The translations under genes and the position numbers were made by a program. A stretch of 20,683 nt of DNA from an uncultured Collinsella sp. (lineage in GTDB: Bacteria > Actinomycetota > Coriobacteriia > Coriobacteriales > Coriobacteriaceae), in contig URKT01000037.1 of assembly GCA_900548495.1 (NCBI GenBank), positions 1 to 20,683 of the forward strand, read 5' to 3'. Below are positions 6,918-13,623 of this stretch, piece by piece; within the stretch, counting starts at the first letter, position 1; each line of letters opens with the position of its first letter. The notes beneath the pieces are model-generated. The model searched no databases. It was not told the DNA's origin and worked only from the letters and a program-made list of their open reading frames with translations.

Positions 6918-6946
6918 TTAGCAAAAATTATAAACTAGTTTATAAT
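6918..6946 (+). promoter_or_regulatory. hicAB promoter
   Basis: TTAGCA (6918-6923) and a perfect TATAAT (6941-6946) are separated by exactly 17 bases, giving transcription from about 6953. This leaves a leader of about 20 bases before hicA. It is the best consensus -10 box in the window and lies within unusually AT-rich DNA. Confidence 0.75.
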
Positions 6947-6947
6947 T
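6926..6947. promoter_or_regulatory. 22-base perfect palindromic operator over the hicAB promoter
   Basis: Positions 6926-6947 read identically on both strands around a central ACTAGT (6934-6939). The palindrome covers most of the spacer and all of the -10 box. Toxin-antitoxin operons are typically repressed by their own antitoxin or complex at such sites, so the likely binder is HicB (inference). Confidence 0.75.
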
Positions 6948-6971
6948 AGGACGGCTGAAAGAGGTCGGCCC

Positions 6972-7157
6972 ATGCAACCTCCTACCTTTCGGGAAATCAT
7001 TGCCCTACTCAAGCACGATGGATTCGTGAAGGTCGCGCAAGTCGGTAGTCATGCTAAGTATGTTTCTGGCGACCGTGTTGTCACCGTGAACGGCTCTGGT
7101 GGTGATCGACCAAAGAAGGGCACGTGGGCAAGTATTCGTCGCCAAGCTGGATGGTAG
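6972..7157 (+). CDS. hicA: HicA-family toxin (mRNA interferase)
   Basis: A 61-residue protein with the HicA double-stranded RNA-binding-like fold: FREIIALLKHDGFVKVAQVGSHAKYV, then VTVNGSG and a basic Lys/Arg-rich C-terminus. His27 in GSHAKY matches the conserved catalytic histidine. HicA cleaves mRNA and halts translation until HicB binds it. ATG 6972 follows an AGAGG site. It is the first gene of a two-gene operon, directly behind its own promoter and operator. Length and active-site residue are normal, so the toxin appears intact. Confidence 0.9.
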   Translation: MQPPTFREIIALLKHDGFVKVAQVGSHAKYVSGDRVVTVNGSGGDRPKKGTWASIRRQAGW

Positions 7158-7168
7158 TTGGAGGCAAA

Positions 7169-7615
7169 ATGAGGCAGCGATTTACCTATGACTGCGTTCT
7201 CATAAAAGAAGACGACGGGTACTGCGCCAGCTTCCCGCAGATTCCCGGCGCTTTTGCCGATGGCGATACGCGCGAAGAAGCGATTGCCCATGCCACCGAG
7301 GCGCTGATGGCGTTTTTGGCCGACGACCTCAACAACGGTTTGACTCCGGCAGGGTACGAACGCTCGGCCGAGGTCGTGGCCCTTTCAGTCGAAATCGACC
7401 ACGAGGACGCTCGGGAAGCGGCGTGCCGAACATTTAAAGACGCAGCGCTGGACCTCAAAGTCTCCGCTCCGCGGATTACCGCGCTGGTCAAAGCCGGAAA
7501 GCTCGATGTTGAACTTGTCGACGGCCGTCGGATGATAACGATAGACAGCATCGAGCGCTACGCCGCCCAAAAACGCCACGCCGGCAGGCCAAAGAAGTTC
7601 ATCGCAGTCCAATGA
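7169..7615 (+). CDS. hicB: HicB-family antitoxin
   Basis: 148 residues. The N-terminal half (about 1-55) is a HicB partial RNase H-like fold, recognisable by DCVLIKEDDGYCASFPQIPG and GDTREEAIAHATEALMAFL; this part neutralises HicA. The C-terminal part (about 86-140; LDLKVSAPRITALVKAGKLD, then DGRRMITIDSIERY and basic GRPKK) looks like an excisionase/MerR-type helix-turn-helix rather than the ribbon-helix-helix or Cro-type domains common in HicB. It would serve as the operon repressor at the upstream palindrome. The start ATG 7169 has GGAGG upstream and lies 11 bases after the hicA stop; an upstream in-frame GTG at 7124 would overlap hicA and is less likely. Confidence 0.9.
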   Translation: MRQRFTYDCVLIKEDDGYCASFPQIPGAFADGDTREEAIAHATEALMAFLADDLNNGLTPAGYERSAEVVALSVEIDHEDAREAACRTFKDAALDLKVSAPRITALVKAGKLDVELVDGRRMITIDSIERYAAQKRHAGRPKKFIAVQ

Positions 7616-7749
7616 CCCCCTCACTTTCACCGACTACTAAAGCCGCTCACCAAACCAACATGCACTCTGGCCAAATAGGTTGAACGTTTCGTGCGAGAAT
7701 GCCCCTCAGTAAACAAACTTTCACCAGAGCGTAAGGGGCTGGCATACAC
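7616..7749 (+). promoter_or_regulatory. Leader region before the tsaC-like gene
   Basis: No gene and no clear promoter. GCCCCT (7701-7706) can pair with AGGGGC (7734-7739), which contains the probable ribosome-binding site AAGGGG of the next gene. Alternatively ATGCC (7699-7703) can pair with GGCAT (7741-7745). Either fold would partly hide the ribosome-binding site. Confidence 0.25.
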
Positions 7750-8493
7750 ATGCAGACGGTCTATCGGGTATACAAGGGAACGCGCGAGCCGCATCGGCTT
7801 GCCGTCGAGCGCGCGGCCGAGGTGCTCGGCCGCGGCGGCCTGGCGCTGATCCCGACCGAGACGGTCTACGGTGTCGCCGTGGCAGTCAACGCCTTCTCGG
7901 ACGCCGTGCCCCAAGATACAAGCGAATTCCCATCGTGGCCGCGCGATCCGCAGGCTGTCGTCAATGGCGCCGCGGTCCCTGCGCTCGGTACCGGCTACCG
8001 CCGCATCTTTACCCTCAAGCAGCGCAAACTCACCCAAACGGTCGCCTGGCTGGTTGATAATGCCGAAGCACTCGACCGCTATGGCGTGGATATCCCGGAA
8101 GATGCCCGCGTACTTGCGCGACGATGCTGGCCGGGAGCCCTGACTATCGTGGTCAAGGCGGCTCCCTGCGTGCCGACCTTTATGCGTGCTGCCGACGACA
8201 CCGTGGCCCTGCGCGCTTCGGCCTCTCCCGTGGTCCAAGCGCTCATCCGCGCCTGCGGCAGTCCCCTTGCCTGCACGAGCGCCAACACACACGGCGCGCC
8301 CTCGCCGGCAAGCTTTGCCGCCGTCGAAGGTCGCATCCTGGAGGGGGTCGATGTTGCCGTCGACGCCGGCGAGACCCCGTGTCGCGACGCCTCGACCATC
8401 GTGTCGTTCCAGCACGGCGGGCTCCAGATCCTGCGCCAAGGCGCACTTCCCGCATCAGAGATCGAACGGGTCCTGTCCGACCCGATGCAATAG
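7750..8493 (+). CDS. tsaC: Sua5/YrdC-family L-threonylcarbamoyladenylate synthase
   Basis: Makes threonylcarbamoyl-AMP from Thr, bicarbonate and ATP, the first step of t6A37 tRNA modification. The 247 residues show the YrdC-fold signature IPTETVYGV (34-42), RRCWPGALTIVVKA, VALRASASP and PLACTSANTHGAPSPAS. An extra stretch of about 32 residues (about 52-83) interrupts the usual link between VYGV and the RIFTLKQR segment. The family's KGRP motif is KQRK here. Length fits a single YrdC domain with an insertion and no complete Sua5 C-terminal domain. ATG 7750 is preceded by AAGGGG at a rather long distance (11 bases). It is followed 13 bases later by glpK. The family call is firm; whether it is the cell's only t6A enzyme is unknown. 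Confidence 0.85.
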   Translation: MQTVYRVYKGTREPHRLAVERAAEVLGRGGLALIPTETVYGVAVAVNAFSDAVPQDTSEFPSWPRDPQAVVNGAAVPALGTGYRRIFTLKQRKLTQTVAWLVDNAEALDRYGVDIPEDARVLARRCWPGALTIVVKAAPCVPTFMRAADDTVALRASASPVVQALIRACGSPLACTSANTHGAPSPASFAAVEGRILEGVDVAVDAGETPCRDASTIVSFQHGGLQILRQGALPASEIERVLSDPMQ

Positions 8494-8506
8494 AAAGGTG
8501 TAAGCG

Positions 8507-10048
8507 ATGTCGTTGAATCTGGGCAGCCTGGGCATGGAAGATGCCTCGTTTAACTTTGGCGGTTCCTACATCATGGCGCTCGACTGCGGCACCACCTCGG
8601 TACTTGCGACCATCGTCGACGAGTACGGCTGCATCGTCGCGCAGGCACGTCGTAGCGTCAAAACCAGCTTCCCGCGTCCCGGTTGGATAGAGCAAGACCC
8701 CATGGAGGTGCTTGCCAGCCAGATCGGCGTGATGATGGAGGTCCAGTTTAAGAGCGGTATCCATTCTGACCGCATCGCCGCCATCGGTATCTCCAACCAG
8801 CGCGAGACCACGGTGGTGTGGGACCGCATAAGCGGCCAACCCATCTATAACGCCATCGTGTGGCAATGCCGTCGCACCGCACCTCTGATCGACGAGCTGG
8901 TCGAGCGGGGCGCAGAAGAGCTGGTGCGCTCCCGCACGGGACTCACGCTCGATCCGTATTTCTCGGCTTCCAAGGTGCAGTGGATTCTCGACAACGTCGA
9001 CGGTGCGCGTGAGAGCGCGGCGGCGGGCGACCTCATGTTCGGCACCATCGATACCTGGCTCATCTACAACCTCACCGGCAGTCAGGTCTTTGCCACCGAC
9101 TACACCAATGCCAGCCGCACGGCGCTCTTTAATATCCATACGCTCGATTGGGACGACGACCTGCTGGCGCTCTTTGACGTTCCACGTTCCATGATGCCCG
9201 AGGTTCGTTGGAGCTCGGGCGACTACGGCCGCGTCGCGAGCGACATCATGACCAACATGCCGCCCATCATGGGCGTGGCGGGCGATCAGCAGGCGTCGCT
9301 GTTCGGCCACTGCTGCTTCCATCCCGGCCAGACCAAAAACACCTATGGCACGGGTTGCTTTATGCTCATGAACACCGGCGACGAGGTCGTCGAATCCAAG
9401 AACGGTCTGGTCTCCACGATCGGTATCGCCGCGGACGGCAAGATCGGCTATGCGCTCGAGGGTTCTATCTTTGCCGCCGGCTCAACCATGAACTGGCTGC
9501 GCAACAACATGGGCATCATCTCGAGTGTGAGCGAGTCCGCGCAACTCGCCGCTTCGATCAACGACAACGAGGGCTGCTACTTCGTTCCCGCCTTTGCGGG
9601 TCTGGGCGCTCCCTGGTGGGACCCGCATGCCCGCGGTATCGTGTGCGGTCTGACCGGCGCCTCGAGCCGTGCGACCATCGTACGTGCCGCCTGCGAATCC
9701 ATGGCATATCAGAGCTACGACGTGCTGCGCGCCATGGAGCAGGACGTGGGACTTTCGATTGAGCGCCTGTCTGTCGATGGCGGTGCCTCGCGCAACGAGT
9801 TCATCATGCAATTCCAGGCCGATCTGCTGGATATCCCCGTGTTGCAGTGCGAGACGGTGGAGACCACGGCGATCGGTGCCGCGTACTTGGCGGGCCTTGC
9901 CGTCGGCTATTGGGAGGACCTGGAGGAGCTGGAGCAAAACGCTCAGATCGTTAAGACCTTCCTTCCCCATATGTCCGCCGAGCGCCGTGAGAGCAATCTC
10001 GCTGGTTGGCGTGATGCCGTCAAGCGTTCGCTCAACACCGCTCAGTAG
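8507..10048 (+). CDS. glpK: Glycerol kinase (FGGY family)
   Basis: Phosphorylates glycerol to glycerol-3-phosphate with ATP. The 513 residues carry family landmarks along their length: LDCGTTS (25-31), NQRETT (97-102), DPYFSASK, GTIDTWLIYNLT, TDYTNASRTALFNI, GDQQASLFG (Asp260, Gln261), YGTGCF, LEGSIFAAGSTMNWLR, YFVPAFAGLGAPWWDPHARG, VDGGASRNEFIMQFQADLL and ETTAIGAAYLAGLAVGYW. The glycerol-contacting Arg99, Glu100, Tyr151, Asp260 and Gln261 are all present. Differences: Cys replaces Gln in the DQGTTS motif and Leu33 stands where an Arg is usual; the HFYG-type His that PTS phosphorylates in Firmicutes is absent. ATG 8507 follows AAAGGTG, giving an N-terminal extension of about 20 residues; Met23 is the family-like start but lacks a ribosome-binding site. 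No glpF or glpD is adjacent. Confidence 0.9.
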   Translation: MSLNLGSLGMEDASFNFGGSYIMALDCGTTSVLATIVDEYGCIVAQARRSVKTSFPRPGWIEQDPMEVLASQIGVMMEVQFKSGIHSDRIAAIGISNQRETTVVWDRISGQPIYNAIVWQCRRTAPLIDELVERGAEELVRSRTGLTLDPYFSASKVQWILDNVDGARESAAAGDLMFGTIDTWLIYNLTGSQVFATDYTNASRTALFNIHTLDWDDDLLALFDVPRSMMPEVRWSSGDYGRVASDIMTNMPPIMGVAGDQQASLFGHCCFHPGQTKNTYGTGCFMLMNTGDEVVESKNGLVSTIGIAADGKIGYALEGSIFAAGSTMNWLRNNMGIISSVSESAQLAASINDNEGCYFVPAFAGLGAPWWDPHARGIVCGLTGASSRATIVRAACESMAYQSYDVLRAMEQDVGLSIERLSVDGGASRNEFIMQFQADLLDIPVLQCETVETTAIGAAYLAGLAVGYWEDLEELEQNAQIVKTFLPHMSAERRESNLAGWRDAVKRSLNTAQ

Positions 10049-10171
10049 GGTTGCGACGAGCTGCTCGATACAACAAACCGTTAAACTTATGCACGGCGCG
10101 CGGCAACAACATCGCCATGCGCCTTGTCAGCAAGGCCATCTTCCGGCCGCAACGAAAGGGGCAATCAACCC

Positions 10172-10819
10172 ATGACCGTCACCTACGATACGTCCCGTGT
10201 GACCCTTGTCGATCACCCGCTCGTCCAGCATAAGCTGTCGATTCTGCGCGACAAAAACACCGGCACCAACCAGTTCCGCCAGCTCGTGCGCGAACTCGCA
10301 CTTTTTGACGGCTACGAGGCCATGCGCGACCTGCCCATGGAAGACGTCGAAGTCGAGACCCCCATCACCACCGCAACGTTTAAGCAGCTCGCCGGCAAAA
10401 AGCTCGCCATCGTTCCCATTCTGCGTGCGGGCCTTGGCATGGTCGATGGCATCCTCGACTTGGTACCCTCCGCTCGCGTGGGCCACATCGGTATGGAGCG
10501 CGACGAGGTTACCCACGAGCCGCATGAGTATTACTGCAAGATGCCCAAGGATATCGACCAGCGCATCTGCCTGGTCGTCGACCCCATGCTCGCCACGGGC
10601 GGTTCGGCCGAGATGGCCATCAGCTACCTGCGCGAGCGCGGCGTCAAGGACATCCGCATGCTGTGCATCGTCGCGGCCCCCGAGGGCCTCAAGTCGCTGA
10701 CTGAGAAGGACCCCGATGTGCATATCTATGCCTGCGCCATCGACGACCATCTCAACGAAGCTGCCTACATCGTTCCCGGCCTGGGCGACGCCGGCGACCG
10801 CATCTACGGCACGCTGTAA
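10172..10819 (+). CDS. upp: Uracil phosphoribosyltransferase
   Basis: Salvages uracil to UMP with PRPP. The 215 residues match the family in length and motifs: VDHPLVQHKL near the N-terminus, VETPITTATF, VPILRAGLGMVDG (81-93), IGMERDEVTHEPHEYY, the PRPP loop VVDPMLATGGSA (135-146) and the C-terminal uracil-binding region ending PGLGDAGDRIYGTL. ATG 10172 is chosen because GAAAGGGG lies about ten bases upstream and homologues start just before this; an upstream in-frame GTG-type start would add 16 unlikely residues. It lies 123 bases after glpK. No convincing promoter is seen in that gap, so it may be co-transcribed with glpK. Confidence 0.93.
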   Translation: MTVTYDTSRVTLVDHPLVQHKLSILRDKNTGTNQFRQLVRELALFDGYEAMRDLPMEDVEVETPITTATFKQLAGKKLAIVPILRAGLGMVDGILDLVPSARVGHIGMERDEVTHEPHEYYCKMPKDIDQRICLVVDPMLATGGSAEMAISYLRERGVKDIRMLCIVAAPEGLKSLTEKDPDVHIYACAIDDHLNEAAYIVPGLGDAGDRIYGTL

Positions 10820-11011
10820 TCTCTGGGCCATACCGGCTAACGTCGAAAATACGAAGAAATGGTGCGCGCGGGCGAGCAAAAGACGACCGCGCGCACTCCT
10901 GTTAACGGACGTTTTGCCCTGCAGGGTTCGAGAAAAACGTATTACCGTACCTGCGGCATAAAGAAGGTCTTAAGAAAACGAACAGGTGCGTATTAACCGA
11001 TGCTTTTTCGG
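10820..11011. other. upp-atp intergenic region with two inverted repeats
   Basis: A perfect 10-pair stem, GTGCGCGCGG (10862-10871) with CCGCGCGCAC (10887-10896), lies about 40 bases after upp but lacks a T-run. ACGTTTT (10909-10915) and AAAACGT (10934-10940) flank an inner palindrome CCCTGCAGGG. The first stem may contribute to ending the upp transcript. Nothing protein-coding is supported here. Confidence 0.4.
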
Positions 11012-11039
11012 TTGTACTTTAGCGATTGGCTCGTACAAT
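11012..11039 (+). promoter_or_regulatory. Promoter of the ATP synthase operon
   Basis: TTGTAC (11012-11017) and TACAAT (11034-11039) with 16-base spacing, giving a start near 11046 and a leader of about 55 bases to the first gene. No other promoter-like pair of similar quality is seen before the operon. Confidence 0.65.
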
Positions 11040-11101
11040 AGTCACCAATGTTTGGCGGGAACTGTTCTGTGAGGCGTTAAAAAAGGAAAGTGAGGACGCC
11101 A

Positions 11102-11413
11102 ATGTTTCAGATAGCCGATCTGCTCGCTATCGTTGCAGGCGCCATCGCGGGCGCAATTGCCTTCCTTCCCTTTGTCTTTACGCTCAAGCCGGTTCTTGAC
11201 GATAAACAGAATGCGGACATGCTCAAGGGTATGGTGAGTCTGGCGGTCTCGGCAATCGCCCTGCTCGTCTTTACCTTGGTTGTGTTTGTGTTGTTCGGAG
11301 AGGCATTTCGCATGTTCCTCTTGGGCGAGGCGATCGGCTTCGTGGCCTTTATGGCCGCCTGCACGGTTCGCGTCGCCAAGGCGCTGCGAGATCCTCATGA
11401 GGTCGAAAGGTAA
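11102..11413 (+). CDS. Small membrane protein in the atpI position of the ATP synthase operon
   Basis: 103 residues with about three hydrophobic helices (about 4-27, 42-66 and 70-92) and a short charged C-terminus. It is the first gene of the atp operon, four bases before atpB, exactly where atpI/uncI lies in other bacteria. AtpI proteins assist c-ring assembly or Mg2+ supply; sequence similarity to them is not obvious by eye, so the role is inferred from position. ATG 11102 has GAGG about seven bases upstream; a GTG at 11090 would overlap that site, so the ATG is preferred. Confidence 0.7.
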   Translation: MFQIADLLAIVAGAIAGAIAFLPFVFTLKPVLDDKQNADMLKGMVSLAVSAIALLVFTLVVFVLFGEAFRMFLLGEAIGFVAFMAACTVRVAKALRDPHEVER

Positions 11414-11416
11414 GTC

Positions 11417-12220
11417 GTGGAAATTTTTGAAAAGCTGCCTGATGAGATTAATCATCTGGTCAGCGAGTTCAGCTCCACCCCTGTCGTGGGCGATCTGAGC
11501 TGCGGCATCACGCAGTACTCGTTTTGGCTGATCGTCTCCACGATCGTGCTCCTGATCGTCCTGGCCGTGTTCAAGAAGAAGCAGACCCTGGTTCCCAAGG
11601 GCTTCTTCGTCAACGGTTTCGAGTACATCATCGAGTACGTCGAGAACGATATCGGCAAGGGCGTCGTGGGTGAGAACTGGAAGAAGCACTTCCCGTTCCT
11701 GTGCTCGCTTTTCCTGTTCATCCTGATCAATAACATGATCGGCCTGATCCCGGGAATGAAGCCCGGCACCGGCGCAATCGGCTCCACCGCCGCACTCGCC
11801 ATTTTCGCCTTCGTGTACTTCATCTACTACGGATGCAAGGCTCACGGCGTGATCGGCTACATCAAGAGCCTCGCCCCGCAGGGCGTGAGCTTCCCGATGA
11901 ACGTGCTCGTGTGGGTCGTCGAGCTTTTCTCGACCTTCCTGCGCCTCATCACGCTTGCCGTCCGTCTGTTCTGCAACATGTTCGCAGGACACGTGGTCAT
12001 GGGCTCGTTCGCCATCATGGCGAGCATGTTCATGCAGCCGCTGCTTCAGCAGGTTTCCGCGGCCCACGCCGTCGGCGCCCTGCCTTCGCTGGCCTGGCTT
12101 GCCATCCTCATCCTGATCTATGCGATCGAGCTTGTGGTCGGCGCCATCCAGGCTTACGTCTTCACGGTCCTTACCGCCGTGTATGTCTCCGAGGCAGAGG
12201 AGGTCGCGGAGGAGGAGTAG
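11417..12220 (+). CDS. atpB: F1Fo ATP synthase subunit a
   Basis: Membrane subunit forming the two proton half-channels beside the c-ring. The 267 residues show multiple hydrophobic helices and the signature LITLAVRLFCNMFAGHVVMG; Arg183 corresponds to the essential stator arginine (Arg210 of the E. coli protein). NNMIGLIPG and the C-terminal AYVFTVLTAVYVSEA are also typical. The N-terminus, with EIFEKLPDEINHL and a periplasmic-side segment, is normal. GTG at 11417 is the start, with AAAGG before it, four bases after the preceding gene. It ends in a short acidic tail. A 124-base gap separates it from atpE. Confidence 0.95.
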   Translation: MEIFEKLPDEINHLVSEFSSTPVVGDLSCGITQYSFWLIVSTIVLLIVLAVFKKKQTLVPKGFFVNGFEYIIEYVENDIGKGVVGENWKKHFPFLCSLFLFILINNMIGLIPGMKPGTGAIGSTAALAIFAFVYFIYYGCKAHGVIGYIKSLAPQGVSFPMNVLVWVVELFSTFLRLITLAVRLFCNMFAGHVVMGSFAIMASMFMQPLLQQVSAAHAVGALPSLAWLAILILIYAIELVVGAIQAYVFTVLTAVYVSEAEEVAEEE

Positions 12221-12344
12221 TCTTCCGTTCGCGCCTTAAAGGTAAGGCAATTCGTTAAACCGCCGGTGCCCGTACCCATGGAGCCCGGCAGTTATAAAAA
12301 GGTTATCCTGCGTGAAATAAGACACGCACGACAAAGGAGGAATC
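12221..12344 (+). promoter_or_regulatory. atpB-atpE intercistronic region
   Basis: The only sizeable gap inside the otherwise tightly packed atp operon. It contains GCCGG (12262-12266) with CCGGC (12285-12289), and GCGTG (12310-12314) with CACGC (12323-12327, loop of eight), directly before AAAGGAGG of atpE. In other bacteria the atpE leader boosts its translation to supply about ten c subunits per complex; a similar role is inferred. Confidence 0.4.
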
Positions 12345-12539
12345 GTGGGAGTTATCGGTTACGGTCTCGGTGTTATCGGCGCTGGTCTTGCTATCGGCCT
12401 GTCTGCTCTGGGTGCTACGGGTGCTATGGCCCGTCAGCCTGAGGTCCAGGGCCGCGTGTTCACCGTCTTCATCATGGGCTCCGCTTTCGGCGAGGCTCTG
12501 GCTCTGATCGGCTTCGTTGTCGCGCTGATCGTTAAATAG
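12345..12539 (+). CDS. atpE: F1Fo ATP synthase subunit c
   Basis: Proteolipid of the rotor ring. Two Gly/Ala-rich transmembrane helices flank the polar loop ARQPEVQGR (29-37); Glu50 in the second helix (GSAFGEALAL) is the ion-carrying carboxylate. At the position of the sodium-binding Gln of Na+-type c subunits there is a hydrophobic residue, and Glu is followed by Ala rather than Ser. These suggest proton coupling. At 64 residues it is short (usual about 70-85) because the N-terminal lead and C-terminal tail are minimal. GTG 12345 is fixed by the strong AAAGGAGG site four bases before it. Confidence 0.93.
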   Translation: MGVIGYGLGVIGAGLAIGLSALGATGAMARQPEVQGRVFTVFIMGSAFGEALALIGFVVALIVK

Positions 12540-12554
12540 CACGGAGCGTCAAGT

Positions 12555-13157
12555 ATGAATCTTTCATCCCAGAAGAGCGCGATCGCACTCTCCGCGTCCG
12601 CGGCCGCGCTGCTCATGCCGGTTTCCGCGTTCGCCGAGGACGGCGCCGCCGGTGCGGACATCCTCATCCCTAAGATGGCGGAGTTCATCCCGGCGCTTAT
12701 CGCCTTCCTGATTATCTGGATCGTGCTGGCCAAGGTCGCCCTGCCGGGCATCATGAAAACCATGGAGGAGCGCGGCAAGAAGATCGAGGAGAGCCTCGAC
12801 GAGGCCGAGAAGACCAAGCAGGAGGCTATCGCCAAGCGCGCTGAGTCCGACTCGATCGTCACCGACGCCCGTCGTCAGGCTGCCGACATCGTTCTCGAGG
12901 CCCGTAAGGACGCCGAGTCCGAGCGTGCCCGTATCATCGAGGCTGCTCACACGGAGGCCGAGGAGATCATCGCCAAGGCCCATACGACCGTCGAGGACGA
13001 GCGCAAGTCCATCTACGCCGGTGCCGCGAGCTCCATCGCCGACCTGTCCGTTGCCGTCGCCACCAAGATCGTGGGCGAGGCACTCGAGGACGATGCCGAG
13101 CAGAAGAAGCTCATCGAGCGCTACATCCAGGAAGCAGGTAGCCTGAATGCCGACTAG
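12555..13157 (+). CDS. atpF: F1Fo ATP synthase subunit b, with signal-peptide-like N-terminus
   Basis: Peripheral-stalk subunit linking Fo to F1. Of its 200 residues, about 38-65 form the membrane helix (FIPALIAFLIIWIVLAKVALP). About 70-185 form a charged, Ala/Glu/Arg-rich coiled coil with the usual ERGKKIEESLDEAEKTKQEA start. Before the membrane helix, residues 1-27 (MNLSSQKSAIALSASAAALL, then MPVSAFA) look like a Sec signal peptide with an AFA cleavage site before EDG; ordinary b subunits (about 155-170 residues) lack this. ATG 12555 has GGAG upstream. The gene overlaps atpH by 11 bases, suggesting coupled translation. Confidence 0.92.
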   Translation: MNLSSQKSAIALSASAAALLMPVSAFAEDGAAGADILIPKMAEFIPALIAFLIIWIVLAKVALPGIMKTMEERGKKIEESLDEAEKTKQEAIAKRAESDSIVTDARRQAADIVLEARKDAESERARIIEAAHTEAEEIIAKAHTTVEDERKSIYAGAASSIADLSVAVATKIVGEALEDDAEQKKLIERYIQEAGSLNAD

Positions 13158-13623
13158 CCGCTATCAGGACAAGGTGCTCGAGACCTACGCGCGTTCCCTT
13201 TTGGAAGCCGCCAAGGCCGAGAACCATGTGTTCGAGGACCTCGAGATGATCGAGCGCTTGGCTTCTGCCAACCCCGAGATCATCGCCGTGCTCGACACCA
13301 TGTCCAAGCGCGACCAGCTCGACCTTCTTCCCAAGGTGGCAGCTGCCTTTAAGTATGTTGCCGAGGAAGACGAGGATGTAGTGGGCGTGACCGTCACCAC
13401 GGCGATCCCGCTCGACGACGAGCTGCGTCAAACCATCACTAAGAAATGCGAGCAGGACTTCGGCCGCAAGGTATTCCTTATCGAGCAGGTCGACCCGTCT
13501 ATCGTGGGCGGCCTGGTGCTCGAGGCCCGCGGCGAGCGTCGTGACATTTCCGTCAAGACGCAGCTGCGCATCGCGCAGGAGACCCTCGCAAACTCTGCTA
13601 ATTCGTACGGAGGTGAAGCCTAA
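13147..13623 (+). CDS. atpH: F1Fo ATP synthase subunit delta
   Basis: Connects the b stalk to the top of the alpha3beta3 head. 158 residues, somewhat short (usual about 175-180): the N-terminal helical domain begins SRYQDKVLETYARSLLEAAK and appears reduced by some 15-20 residues. The C-terminal domain carries VDPSIVGGLVLEARGERRDI, then SVKTQLRIAQETL, which is characteristic. ATG 13147 lies inside the end of atpF. The TAA stop shares its last A with the atpA ATG (TAATG), a one-base overlap that favours translational coupling. Confidence 0.92.
   Translation: MPTSRYQDKVLETYARSLLEAAKAENHVFEDLEMIERLASANPEIIAVLDTMSKRDQLDLLPKVAAAFKYVAEEDEDVVGVTVTTAIPLDDELRQTITKKCEQDFGRKVFLIEQVDPSIVGGLVLEARGERRDISVKTQLRIAQETLANSANSYGGEA

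Noticed and set aside
12345..12539. Sodium-type c subunit
   Set aside because: The Gln and Ser residues of the Na+-binding signature are not at their positions; only the Glu carboxylate is present.
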